Source of the DNA: Bog-473 sp963763575
GTDB taxonomy: Bacteria; Actinomycetota; Acidimicrobiia; Acidimicrobiales; RAAP-2
Reading direction: 5' to 3'
NCBI GenBank assembly: GCA_963763575.1
Contig: CAVXPD010000026.1
Location: 1 to 64,000 of the forward strand
DNA length: 64,000 bases
In this document: positions 27,319 to 35,131 of the stretch, in pieces
Numbering within the stretch: the first letter of the stretch is position 1
Layout: each line of letters starts with the position of its first letter
The notes under the pieces: generated by a model
The model's database searches: none
What the model saw: the letters and a program-made list of their open reading frames with translations, nothing else
What the model was told of the DNA's origin: nothing
Position numbers and translations under genes: made by a program

Positions 27319-28269
27319 TCAGGCGTTCCCTTCGTTCGTTCGGGTCCCTTCGATCGTTCGGGGCCCTTCGTTGGTCCAGATCAGGTCGAGCCCGAGGTCG
27401 AGCACGGTCGCCGAGTGGGTCAGCGCACCGATCGAGATCCGGTCCGGTCCGGCGGCCGCGTAGGCGCCGACCGTGTCGAGGGTCACGCCGCCGGACACCT
27501 CGGTGAGGATGGGTCCCGTTGCGTCGAGGTGGGCCACCCCGACGGCCTCCGCCACCGTTCTCGGCTCCATGTTGTCGAACAGCACCGCGTCGGCGCCGGC
27601 CCGGGCCGCCTCGGCCACCTGCGCGAGATCGTCGCACTCGATCTCGACCATGCGGCCGGGCCACCGCGCACGGGCTCGCTGCACGGCGTCGGTGATGCTC
27701 GTGCCGGCCAGGTGGTTGTCCTTCACCAGCACGGCGTCGGACAGGCCGAGACGATGGTTGGTGCCGCCGCCGGCGCGCACGGCGGCCTTCTCGAGGGTGC
27801 GGAGGCCGGGAGTGGTCTTGCGCGTATCGAGGATCTGGACGGCTGGGTTGCGCTCGTGCGCGGCCGCCACGAAACGCGCGGTGAGCGTCGCGATGCCCGA
27901 GAGGTGACCGAGGAAGTTCAGCGCCGTGCGCTCCGCGGTGAGGATGGGTCGCAGGCGCCCGGTGGCCTCGAGCACCGTCTTGCCCGGGTTCAACTCGTCC
28001 CCGTCGGCGGCACGCCACTCGAGCGTCAGCGTGGGGTCGACGCGGCCGAAGGCCTCGGTCGCGCAGGCGCACCCGGCGAGCACGCCGAATTGACGAGATC
28101 GCAGCGCGAACTGCGCGGTGGTGCCCTCGGGCACCAGCGCCGCGGTCAGGTCGCCGTCGGGACCGAGATCCTCGGCGAGCGCGCGGTCGACCGCCTCGCT
28201 CACGGCTCGGGCGTACGCGCCGTCGTCGCCGCCCCCGTTCGCCATCCCCCCGCCGGCCGCCGCGTTCAT
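27319..28269 (-). CDS. nadC: Nicotinate-nucleotide diphosphorylase (carboxylating)
   Basis: A 316-residue quinolinate phosphoribosyltransferase converting quinolinate and PRPP to nicotinate mononucleotide. Signature segments: ILDTRKTTPGLRTLEKAAVR, GGGTNHRLGLSDAVLVKDNH and EIECDDLAQVAEAARAGAD. ATG 28269 overlaps the nadB stop (ATGA); the N-terminus is Ala/Gly-rich. The C-terminal tail is repetitive at the DNA level (TTCGTTCGTTCGGGTCCC-like, 27325-27375, encoding TNEGPRTIEGTRTNEGNA). nadA is not in the window. Confidence 0.95.
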   Translation of the reverse strand: MNAAAGGGMANGGGDDGAYARAVSEAVDRALAEDLGPDGDLTAALVPEGTTAQFALRSRQFGVLAGCACATEAFGRVDPTLTLEWRAADGDELNPGKTVLEATGRLRPILTAERTALNFLGHLSGIATLTARFVAAAHERNPAVQILDTRKTTPGLRTLEKAAVRAGGGTNHRLGLSDAVLVKDNHLAGTSITDAVQRARARWPGRMVEIECDDLAQVAEAARAGADAVLFDNMEPRTVAEAVGVAHLDATGPILTEVSGGVTLDTVGAYAAAGPDRISIGALTHSATVLDLGLDLIWTNEGPRTIEGTRTNEGNA

Positions 28270-29924
28270 CGCCCCGGCCCGGCGCCGTGGACCAGCCGGC
28301 GGCGCCACGTGCGGTCGGTGTCGGGGTACTCACCCCGCACGTGGGCGCCCCGGCTCTCGGTGCGACGCTCGGCCGAGTCCAACAGCGCGTCGGCCAACTG
28401 CAGCAGGTTGGCCAGTTCGCCGGCCCGGACCGAACCGCCGGGGTCGCCCAGGTTCTCGGCGACCTCGTCGGCCACGGCGCGGGCGGTGTGCAGGGACTCG
28501 GCGGTGCGCACCACGCCGGCTCCCCGCGTCATCGCCCGCTGCAGGACGTCGCGCAGCTTCATCACGTCGGGGGCCGCGGCCGCGGCCGCGGCCGGGGCCG
28601 TCGCGCCGCGCCGGGCGACGGGCGGACGGGCGGCCAGCGGCGTGCAGCCGATGCCGTCGAGTGGCGGATCCCCCAGCACGGCGCGCAGCGCGCCGCTCGG
28701 CTCGGCGCGGTCGGTGCCGCCGGGGATGCGCTCGGCCAGGCGGCCCGCGAAGACCATGCCCTCGAGCAGCGAGTTGGAGGCGAGCCGGTTGGCCCCGTGC
28801 ACGCCCGTGCAGGCCACCTCGCCGACGGCCCACAGGCCCGGCAGCGCGGTGGCACCCCACAGGTCGGTGACCACGCCGCCCGAGAGGTGGTGGGCGGCCG
28901 GCGCGATGGGCAGCCAGTCCTTTTGCGGGTCGAGGCCGATGGAGGCGAGCGAGGCGGCGATGGTGGGGAAGCGCTGGGAGAAGCGCTCGAGCCCGGTGGC
29001 GTCGAGCCAGAGGTAGTCGACGCCCTGCTCGGCCATGCGCGCCGCCATGGCCCGGCTCACCACGTCGCGCGACGCCAACTCCTCGACGAAGCGCTCGCCT
29101 TCCCGGTCGCGCAGGATGGCACCGTGGCCGCGGAGGGCCTCGGACAGCAGCGGACGCGGCATGGCCGGGTGGTGCAGCGCGGTCGGGTGGAACTGCACGA
29201 ACTCGACGTCGGCCGTGGGCACGCCCGCGCGCAGCGCCATGGCCACGCCGTCGCCCGTCGACTCCGCCGGGTTGGTGGTGACCGAGTACAGCTGCCCCGC
29301 TCCGCCGGTGGCGAGCACGACATTGGCGGCGCGGATGGCGACGGGGGCGGGCCCGGCGCCGGCCTCGTGGGGCGGCAGCGCGGTCACGCCCACGCTGCGC
29401 CCGCCCTCCGTGATCAGGTCGACGGCGAACCAACCCTCGAGGACGGCACTGGCGGAGCGGTACGTGGCATCGACGAGCGCGCGCTCGACCTCCGCGCCGG
29501 TCGCCGCGCCGCCGGCGTGGACGACGCGCGGACGCGAGTGGCCCCCTTCGCGGGCGAGCGAGAGCGAACCGGTCGTCTCGCGGTCGAACACCGCACCCAG
29601 CGCGATGAGCTCGTGCACTCGGCCCGGCCCCTCGTCGACGAGGATGCGCACCGCCTCCTCGTCGCACAGGCCTGCACCGGCGCGCAGCGTGTCGGCCAGA
29701 TGCAGATCGGTCGAATCCTCGTCGGCACCGAGCACGGCGGCCACGCCGCCCTGGGCCCACCGCGTGGCGGACTGGGCGAGTGCGCCCTTGGTCAGGACGC
29801 CGAGGGAGAGCGGCTGACCCGCCGCCGTGACGGTTCCGGCGAGGCGGACGGCGGCGGACAGGCCGGCGACGCCGCTGCCCAGGACCAGGACGTCGAACGG
29901 TCCGGGCGCCGCCCCGGAGCTCAC
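28266..29924 (-). CDS. nadB: L-aspartate oxidase
   Basis: A 552-residue flavoprotein oxidising L-aspartate to iminoaspartate for quinolinate synthesis. FAD-binding LVLGSGVAGLSAAVRLAG is at the N-terminus; ATRWAQGGVAAVL, HVRVVHAGG-like SRPRVVHAGGAATGAEVERA and GVHGANRLASNSLLEGMVFA are family hallmarks. A poly-alanine linker (ATAPAAAAAAAPD, encoded by a CGGCCG-rich tract near 28575-28600) joins the C-terminal helical domain. GTG 29924 overlaps the panD stop by 4 bases. Confidence 0.96.
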   Translation of the reverse strand: MSSGAAPGPFDVLVLGSGVAGLSAAVRLAGTVTAAGQPLSLGVLTKGALAQSATRWAQGGVAAVLGADEDSTDLHLADTLRAGAGLCDEEAVRILVDEGPGRVHELIALGAVFDRETTGSLSLAREGGHSRPRVVHAGGAATGAEVERALVDATYRSASAVLEGWFAVDLITEGGRSVGVTALPPHEAGAGPAPVAIRAANVVLATGGAGQLYSVTTNPAESTGDGVAMALRAGVPTADVEFVQFHPTALHHPAMPRPLLSEALRGHGAILRDREGERFVEELASRDVVSRAMAARMAEQGVDYLWLDATGLERFSQRFPTIAASLASIGLDPQKDWLPIAPAAHHLSGGVVTDLWGATALPGLWAVGEVACTGVHGANRLASNSLLEGMVFAGRLAERIPGGTDRAEPSGALRAVLGDPPLDGIGCTPLAARPPVARRGATAPAAAAAAAPDVMKLRDVLQRAMTRGAGVVRTAESLHTARAVADEVAENLGDPGGSVRAGELANLLQLADALLDSAERRTESRGAHVRGEYPDTDRTWRRRLVHGAGPGR

Positions 29925-30319
29925 GCCGGTTCGGTCAGCGGCGCGGAGAGCTCGGCATCGAGGCGGGCCGAGACCTCGTCGATCACCCGGTTGCGCCCGT
30001 CCACGTGCACGACGCGCGGCACGTAGCTGTCGAGCTCGGCGCGCTCGTAGTCGCCGTAAGTGATGAGAATCACCTTGTCGCCCGGCGCGACCAGGCGGGC
30101 CGCGGCGCCGTTCAGGCAGATCTGGCCCCGCTCACCCTCGATGGCGTACGTCTCGAAGCGGGCGCCGTTGTCGATGTCGAGGACGGCGACCTGCTCGTAG
30201 GGGAGGATGTCCGCCAGCGCCATCAGCTCGGTGTCGATCGACACCGAGCCCACGTAGTTGAGGTTGGCGCCGGTGACGGTGGCGCGGTGGATCTTGGACT
30301 TCATCATGCGGCGGCGCAT
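29921..30319 (-). CDS. panD: Aspartate 1-decarboxylase proenzyme
   Basis: A 132-residue pyruvoyl enzyme that makes beta-alanine for pantothenate. The self-cleavage site is Gly24-Ser25 within NYVGSVSID, exactly the usual position when translation starts at ATG 30319 (MRRRMMKSKIHRATVTGAN). NGARFETYAIEGERGQICLN and KVILITYGDYE complete the double-psi barrel. It is 4 bases downstream of panC and overlaps nadB. Confidence 0.97.
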   Translation of the reverse strand: MRRRMMKSKIHRATVTGANLNYVGSVSIDTELMALADILPYEQVAVLDIDNGARFETYAIEGERGQICLNGAAARLVAPGDKVILITYGDYERAELDSYVPRVVHVDGRNRVIDEVSARLDAELSAPLTEPA

Positions 30320-30323
30320 CGGC

Positions 30324-31382
30324 TCACCTGATCCTTTCGAGTTGGTAGTCCTGGGTGGCCGCGTCGTCGGCGGCCGGAACGGCGATGGTCGGGTGGACGG
30401 TGTCGGTCGGGACGGTGTCGGTCGGGGCGGTGTCGGTCGGGGTGGAGTCGGTCGGGATCGAGTCGGTCGGGATGGAGTCGGTCGGGATGGAGTCGGTCGG
30501 GGCAGGGTCGGCCGGGGCGGGGTCGTCGAGCGCGGCGCCGTTGTCGATGAGGCGGACGGGGCCCACCTCGGCCGCGACGAGCAGGCGCACCGTCGCCGGG
30601 TCCTCGATGTCGGCGACCTCGCGGAGCGTGGCGTTGTCGACCGCCACCGCGTAGTCGAGGTGCACGAGATCCTCGGCGGCGACGACGTCGCGCATGATGC
30701 CGGCCACGGCCACACCGGAACGCTCGCCCGCGGCCACGGCGGTGCGGCCGGCGCCCAGCGCGCGCCAGAGCACGGTGGCCGCGGCCCGCTCGTCGGCCGC
30801 CAGGCGGACGTTGCGGCTCGAGAGCGCCAGCCCGTCGGGCTCGCGCACGATCGGGCAGCCGACGAGCTCGACGGGCAGTGACAGGTCGGCGGCCATGGCG
30901 CGCACGACGGCCAACTGCTGGAAGTCCTTCAGCCCGAAGTAGGCCCGGCACGGGCCGGCCACCGCGAAGAGCTTGGCCACGACGGTGGCGACGCCGTCGA
31001 AGTGCCCGGGACGCGACGCACCCTCCCAGCGCTCGCTCACGCCATGCACCGAGACGGTCGTCGCCGGCGGCTCGGGCCAGGACGGGTACATCTCGCGCAC
31101 GGCCGGGACGAAGACGACGTCGGCGCCCGCCGCGGCACATTCGGAGAGGTCGCGCTCGACCGTGCGCGGGTAGTGCTCGATGTCCTCGGGGTCACCGAAC
31201 TGCAGAGGGTTGACGAAGATGCTCACGGCGACCACGTCGCACTCGGCCCGGGCCCGCGCGATGAGCGAGAGGTGCCCGTCGTGCAGCGCGCCCATGGTCG
31301 GCACCAGGCCGACCCGGCGGCCCGAAGCGCGGGCGGCCTGCAACAGGTCGGTGCAACCGGCGGCCGTCTTGACGACGTCCAT
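30324..31382 (-). CDS. panC: Pantoate-beta-alanine ligase with repetitive C-terminal tail
   Basis: A 352-residue ATP-dependent enzyme joining pantoate and beta-alanine. Nucleotidyl-transferase motifs: LVPTMGALHDGHLSLI (HxGH-type), VSIFVNPLQFG, FGLKDFQQLAVVRAM and the KMSKS-equivalent LALSSRNVRLAADER. After the normal end of the enzyme (near VRLIDNGAALDDP) there is an extra tail of about 70 residues built on PTDSI/PTDTA pentapeptides. This tail is disordered by composition and not part of the catalytic fold. ATG 31382; followed by panD after 4 bases. Confidence 0.95.
   Translation of the reverse strand: MDVVKTAAGCTDLLQAARASGRRVGLVPTMGALHDGHLSLIARARAECDVVAVSIFVNPLQFGDPEDIEHYPRTVERDLSECAAAGADVVFVPAVREMYPSWPEPPATTVSVHGVSERWEGASRPGHFDGVATVVAKLFAVAGPCRAYFGLKDFQQLAVVRAMAADLSLPVELVGCPIVREPDGLALSSRNVRLAADERAAATVLWRALGAGRTAVAAGERSGVAVAGIMRDVVAAEDLVHLDYAVAVDNATLREVADIEDPATVRLLVAAEVGPVRLIDNGAALDDPAPADPAPTDSIPTDSIPTDSIPTDSTPTDTAPTDTVPTDTVHPTIAVPAADDAATQDYQLERIR
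30402..30521 (-). repeat. 15-bp tandem repeat in panC 3' end
   Basis: Eight consecutive 15-bp units of form GTCGGTCGGGRYGGW on the plus strand, in frame and encoding the pentapeptide [PTDSI/T/A/V] on the minus strand. The last two units are diverged (GTCGGTCGGGGCAGG, GTCGGCCGGGGCGGG). Because the unit length is a multiple of three, copy-number change would keep the reading frame. Confidence 0.95.
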
Positions 31383-31399
31383 GACGCTCCCCGCGACCC

Positions 31400-32173
31400 T
31401 CACACGACCGCCGGCACGGACTCGTCGGAGTCGGCGGCGGCGGCGATAGCGGCTGCTGGCGTTCCGGCGCCGGCGAGCCGGGTGGCCAGCGCGGCGCCGG
31501 CCTGGTAGCCGGCGCGCTCGTTCTCGGGCAGCGCATCGAGGTGGCGGCTGAGGGTGGCCCAGTCGCCACGACGGGCGGGGCCCGTCAGCGCGGCCCGGGC
31601 CCCCAAGGCGGCGACGTCGTCGACGGCGGCCCGGGCGAGCGGCAGGAACGACTCGAGGTCGAGGCCGACGGAGCCGGCCACTCGCTCGACTTGGCCGAGC
31701 AGCGCGACGACGTGGTTGGCGGCGATGCACGCCGCGGCGTGGTAGGCCGCCCTGTCCTCGTCGGCCACCGCGACGGTTCGGCCGCCCAGGGCGGCCGCGA
31801 TCTCGGCGGCGGCGGGTGCTCCCGCCACGGCGAAGGTGACGCCCGAGGCCAGCCGGGCCGCCCCGACCTCGCCGTTGGGCAGGGGCACGAGCGGGTGCAC
31901 GCCGGCCCGCAGGGGGTGCGGCCCCAGCGCATCGAGTCCGAGCGAGCCCGACAGGTGCACGACGGTCGTGGTGACCACCGGAACCACCGCGGCCGCCACG
32001 TCGGCGATGGAGTCGTCGGGTGTGGCGATGACGAGCACGTCGACGCCGCGCGCGGCCGCGGCCAGGTCGTCGCCCCGGCCGAGGAACCCGGCGAACGTCC
32101 AGCCGCGCGCCGACAAGGCGGCGGCCAGGGATGTACCGGCCCGGCCAGGGCCGATGATGCGGATCGTGGGCAT
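31400..32173 (-). CDS. Rossmann-fold and DUF2520 domain protein (possible ketopantoate reductase-like)
   Basis: A 257-residue protein. The N-terminal dinucleotide-binding domain has MPTIRIIGPGRAGTSLAAAL and VDVLVIATPDDSIADVAAAV; the C-terminal helical domain (DUF2520) has AYHAAACIAANHVVALLGQV. This family often lies beside panC and folK in Actinobacteria, and the domain layout resembles 6-phosphogluconate dehydrogenase-like reductases. It is therefore a candidate for the ketopantoate-reduction step or a related NADPH reaction, which is inference. It lies 17 bases before panC. Confidence 0.8.
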   Translation of the reverse strand: MPTIRIIGPGRAGTSLAAALSARGWTFAGFLGRGDDLAAAARGVDVLVIATPDDSIADVAAAVVPVVTTTVVHLSGSLGLDALGPHPLRAGVHPLVPLPNGEVGAARLASGVTFAVAGAPAAAEIAAALGGRTVAVADEDRAAYHAAACIAANHVVALLGQVERVAGSVGLDLESFLPLARAAVDDVAALGARAALTGPARRGDWATLSRHLDALPENERAGYQAGAALATRLAGAGTPAAAIAAAADSDESVPAVV

Positions 32174-32241
32174 CGGACCTCCTTCGGCGTTCCAGCCCCT
32201 CGCGGGTGCCGGTCGCCTACAGACGATCTGAGAAATGTCCC

Positions 32242-32772
32242 CTACAGCCTACCCACACGCACCACGTCCCCACCAGCCGCCCCGACCTGGGCCGGCGTCA
32301 CCAGATCGGGGGCGAGGTCCGCCAGCGGCGCCAGCACGAACCGGCGCTCCCACATGCGGGGATGCGGCACGGTCAGGTCCGGCTCGTCGACCCGCTCGCC
32401 GTCCACCCACAGCACGTCGGCGTCGAGCGTGCGGGGGCCCCAGCGGACCGTCCGCTCGCGCTGCGCCGCCTGTTCGAGGGCGCGGCAGCGCACGAGCAGC
32501 TGGCGGGGCGAGTCGGTGGTCTCGAGCTCGACCACGACGTTCAGGTACGGGCCCTGGCCCTCGGGGCCGCCGACAGGGGCGGTCTCGTAGAGCGGGGAGA
32601 CGGCGGCCACGTCGTGGTGTGCCTCGAGGGCTGCGACCGCCGCTGCGAGGGAGGCGCGGCGGTCGCCCAGGTTCGAGCCGAGGCCGATGAAGGCGCGCGC
32701 CGGCGTAGTCGGCGGCGGAGTCGGCGGCGGAGTCGGCGGCGGAGTCGGCGGCGTAGTCGGCGGCCGCTCCAC
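32242..32772 (-). CDS. folK: 2-amino-4-hydroxy-6-hydroxymethyldihydropteridine diphosphokinase with Pro/Thr N-terminal extension
   Basis: A 176-residue HPPK transferring pyrophosphate from ATP to 6-hydroxymethyl-dihydropterin. Core motifs: FIGLGSNLGDRRASL, YETAPVGGPEGQGPYLNVVV, WGPRTLDADVLWV (metal-binding Asp pair) and VPHPRMWERRFVLAPLADL. Before the core there are about 26 residues dominated by PPPT repeats. ATG 32772 is 18 bases after folB; no later ATG or GTG precedes the conserved core, so the extension is probably translated. Confidence 0.93.
   Translation of the reverse strand: MERPPTTPPTPPPTPPPTPPPTTPARAFIGLGSNLGDRRASLAAAVAALEAHHDVAAVSPLYETAPVGGPEGQGPYLNVVVELETTDSPRQLLVRCRALEQAAQRERTVRWGPRTLDADVLWVDGERVDEPDLTVPHPRMWERRFVLAPLADLAPDLVTPAQVGAAGGDVVRVGRL
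32708..32767 (-). repeat. 12-bp tandem repeat in folK 5' end
   Basis: Five consecutive 12-bp units based on GTCGGCGGCGGA, the last two diverged. They encode PPPT units at the N-terminus of FolK. In-frame copy-number variation is possible. Confidence 0.93.
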
Positions 32773-32790
32773 GTGCGATTCCGCCTGCGA

Positions 32791-33153
32791 TCAGCGGGCG
32801 CGGCGCACCCGGACCCCGGTGGAGCCGACGTCGAGCTCCAGCGGTGGGCGCAGCTTGCGCACCGTGACCTCCACCGCTTCGAGGCGCGGGTCCACGATCA
32901 GCAGGGCGCTGGCCAGCCGGCCGGCGAGCGCCTCGAGCAGGCGGTAGGAGCGCCCGCCGACCACCTCGGCCGCCGCGCGGGCCAGGGACCCGTAGTCGAC
33001 CGTGTCGGCCAGGTCGTCGCTCTGCTGAGCGGCGGTCATGTCGACCCAGGCGACGATGTCGACCGAAAAGGGCTGCGGCCGCTCGCGCTCTTCGGGGAGC
33101 ACGCCGTGCACGCCGAGGACGCGCAGGTCACGGATCTCGATGCGATCGGCCAC
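32791..33153 (-). CDS. folB: Dihydroneopterin aldolase
   Basis: A 120-residue folate enzyme cleaving dihydroneopterin to 6-hydroxymethyl-dihydropterin and glycolaldehyde. T-fold motifs: IEIRDLRVLGVHGVLPEER, VDYGSLARAAAEVV and SYRLLEALAGRLA; VTVRKLRPPLELDVGSTGV gives the C-terminal strand with the usual KP-like segment. Placed between the phosphatase-like gene and folK with 18-base gaps on either side. Confidence 0.95.
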   Translation of the reverse strand: MADRIEIRDLRVLGVHGVLPEERERPQPFSVDIVAWVDMTAAQQSDDLADTVDYGSLARAAAEVVGGRSYRLLEALAGRLASALLIVDPRLEAVEVTVRKLRPPLELDVGSTGVRVRRAR

Positions 33154-33171
33154 CAGGCGGGCGTCCCGCGC

Positions 33172-33687
33172 CTACTTCGCCCTGCCGCGCGCCGGCATCC
33201 CCTCGAGCTCCGCCAGCAGCTCGCGCCCCGGCTCGCCCATCGCGTGCCCGACCACGTGCTCGACGAGGGCGACCGACTGGGGCAGGTTGGCGATCCGGTT
33301 GGACCACACCAGGTAGCCGGCGACAACCCCCATCAGCCGGTCGCCCAGCTCGTCCTGGTGCAGCAGGATCCGGAGGCCGGCGGCGAGGGAGTCGTCGACG
33401 TCCTGGTAGCAGGCGGACAGGACGGGGCGGGGGTCACCCGAGCGCTCGAGGGGGTAGTGCGCCCAGACCAGGCCCTCCTCGTCGTAGGCCGCCAGGTTGT
33501 GGGGCGAGGGCAACAGCGAGATGACGCGCCCGAACCCCTGCACGCGCAGCCAGATGATCTCCTCCTGGCGCCGCACCCTGCGGTGGTTGACCCCGAACCC
33601 GCCGGGCCGTTCGCTGACGGCGAGACGATCCTTGATCACCCAGGTGAAGTTGCGGGGCGGGATGCCGGCCGCCCACTTGCCCTTCAT
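33172..33687 (-). CDS. Protein-tyrosine-phosphatase-like protein lacking the catalytic cysteine
   Basis: 171 residues. The middle reads like a dual-specificity phosphatase: QEEIIWLRVQGFGRVISLLP, a YDEEGLVWAHYPLE segment, then a loop at the position of the phosphate-binding signature. That loop is H110-Q111-DELGD-R117 followed by LMGVVAGYLVW: the HCX5R motif with Cys replaced by Gln and His, Arg and spacing kept. If the fold is right, it is a pseudophosphatase or a phosphate-ester binder. Its ATG overlaps the folP stop (ATGA), so it is tightly tied to the folate genes. The fold assignment is inference from motif layout; function unknown. Confidence 0.65.
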   Translation of the reverse strand: MKGKWAAGIPPRNFTWVIKDRLAVSERPGGFGVNHRRVRRQEEIIWLRVQGFGRVISLLPSPHNLAAYDEEGLVWAHYPLERSGDPRPVLSACYQDVDDSLAAGLRILLHQDELGDRLMGVVAGYLVWSNRIANLPQSVALVEHVVGHAMGEPGRELLAELEGMPARGRAK

Positions 33688-34496
33688 GCGGCAGGACCAT
33701 ACAGCCGCGCCACTTGCACCGTCGCTGCCACATCGTGCACCCGCACCATGCCCGCGCCCGCCACCAGGGCCGCGGCGGCGGTGGCCAAGGACCCCTCCAG
33801 CCGGTCGGCCACGGGGGCCGGTTCGGCGCCGGGGGTGAGAGCGGGGCCCTTGGCCAGCAGGCCGAGGAACCGTTTGCGACTCGTGCCCACGACCACCCCG
33901 GCGCACGCGGCCTCGTCCGCCGCCCGCACGAGTTCGTCGAGGTGCCGGAGCAGCGAGAGGTTGTGGGCCGGCGTCTTGCCGAACCCGATCCCCGGATCGA
34001 CCCACACCTCGGCGACGCCCGCGGCCCGGGCGAGGCCGGCGCGCTCGAGTACGAACGCCCGCACCTCGGCCACCACGTCGCCGTAGTGGGGGTCGTCCTG
34101 CATGGTGCGCGGCCGGCCCTGCATGTGCATGGCGACCCAGCCGGCGCCCGCCGACGCCGCGACCTCCCACAGCGAGGCCGAGACGTCGTTGACGAGGGTC
34201 GCGCCGGCCTCCACCGCGGCCGCGGCAACCTCCGGCTTGACCGTGTCGACCGAGAGGCGCACGCCCCGCTCAATGACGGCCGGAGCGGCGGCCAACGCCT
34301 CGACGACCGGGACGACACGTGCGAGCTCCGCTTCGAGGGGGACGGGCTCGGCGCCCGGCCGCGAGGATTCCCCGCCGACGTCGATCAGGTCCGCGCCCTG
34401 GGCGGCCAGGTCGAGCCCGTGGGCCACCGCCCGTTCGAAGGAGTCGTAGAGTCCCCCGTCCGAAAAGGAGTCAGGGGTCACATTGAGGACTCCCAT
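33684..34496 (-). CDS. folP: Dihydropteroate synthase
   Basis: A 270-residue TIM-barrel enzyme joining p-aminobenzoate and 6-hydroxymethyl-dihydropterin diphosphate; the sulfonamide target. Motifs: MGVLNVTPDSFSDGG, DVGGESSRPGA, DPGIGFGKTPAHNL and VVGTSRKRFLG. Homologues usually have 10-15 residues before MGVLNVTPDSF; the same frame continues upstream (RGRPLV) but offers no ATG or GTG after the folE stop, so ATG 34496 is used and the true start may be a rarer codon. Confidence 0.95.
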   Translation of the reverse strand: MGVLNVTPDSFSDGGLYDSFERAVAHGLDLAAQGADLIDVGGESSRPGAEPVPLEAELARVVPVVEALAAAPAVIERGVRLSVDTVKPEVAAAAVEAGATLVNDVSASLWEVAASAGAGWVAMHMQGRPRTMQDDPHYGDVVAEVRAFVLERAGLARAAGVAEVWVDPGIGFGKTPAHNLSLLRHLDELVRAADEAACAGVVVGTSRKRFLGLLAKGPALTPGAEPAPVADRLEGSLATAAAALVAGAGMVRVHDVAATVQVARLYGPAA

Positions 34497-34537
34497 GACG
34501 AGCGGGCGGCCTCGGGGCGGTTGCGGCGCGGGCAGGG

Positions 34538-35107
34538 TCAGCGGCTCCGGAGGAACTGCATGGCCTCGGCTCTCGTCGCTACGTCGGAGCGGAACAGCCC
34601 GCGCACCGACGAGGTCACCGTGAGCGTGCCCGGCTTCTTCACGCCCCGCATGGACATGCAGAGGTGCTCGGCCTCGATCACGACGAGCACACCCCGGGGG
34701 GACAGGACGGCGGCGATCGCGTCCGCGATCTCGGTCGTCATGCGCTCTTGGACCTGGAGCCGGCGGGCGTACCCGTCGACGAGCCGGGCCAGCTTGGAGA
34801 GCCCGGTGATGCGGCCGTCCTCGGCGGGGATGTACGCAACGTGGGCCTTGCCGAGAAACGGCACCAGGTGGTGCTCGCAGAGGGAGGCGAAGGGGATGTC
34901 GCGCACCATCACCATCTCGTCGTGCTCGGACGCGAACGTCACCTCGAGGTGGCGTGCTGGGTCGTCGTGCAGCCCCGAGAAGAGCTCTTCGTACATGGAG
35001 GCGACGCGGTCGGGCGTGGCCAACAGGCCGTCGCGGTCCGGATCCTCCCCGATGGCGGTGAGGAGCTCGTGCACGGCCTTGCGGACGCGGTCGACATCGA
35101 CGCTCAT
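34538..35107 (-). CDS. folE: GTP cyclohydrolase I
   Basis: A 189-residue enzyme making 7,8-dihydroneopterin triphosphate from GTP, the entry step to folate. Zinc ligands are in FASLCEHHLVPFLGKAHVAY and VIEAEHLCMSMRGV; LSKLARLVDGYARRLQVQER is the conserved pterin-site segment. It lies directly after tilS/hpt (24 bases); the ftsH gene usually found between hpt and folE in Actinobacteria is absent. Confidence 0.97.
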   Translation of the reverse strand: MSVDVDRVRKAVHELLTAIGEDPDRDGLLATPDRVASMYEELFSGLHDDPARHLEVTFASEHDEMVMVRDIPFASLCEHHLVPFLGKAHVAYIPAEDGRITGLSKLARLVDGYARRLQVQERMTTEIADAIAAVLSPRGVLVVIEAEHLCMSMRGVKKPGTLTVTSSVRGLFRSDVATRAEAMQFLRSR

Positions 35108-35131
35108 CGGTCTGGGCTCATCGGTCTGTGC

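Noticed and set aside
26465..28333. 622-codon frame joining nadC and coaX regions
   Set aside because: Only the coaX part reads as a protein; the N-terminal half is a wrong-frame reading of nadC, so this is not a fusion.
30402..30521. Tandem repeats as a possible CRISPR array
   Set aside because: Units are contiguous 15-mers without spacers and lie inside panC; no cas genes are present.
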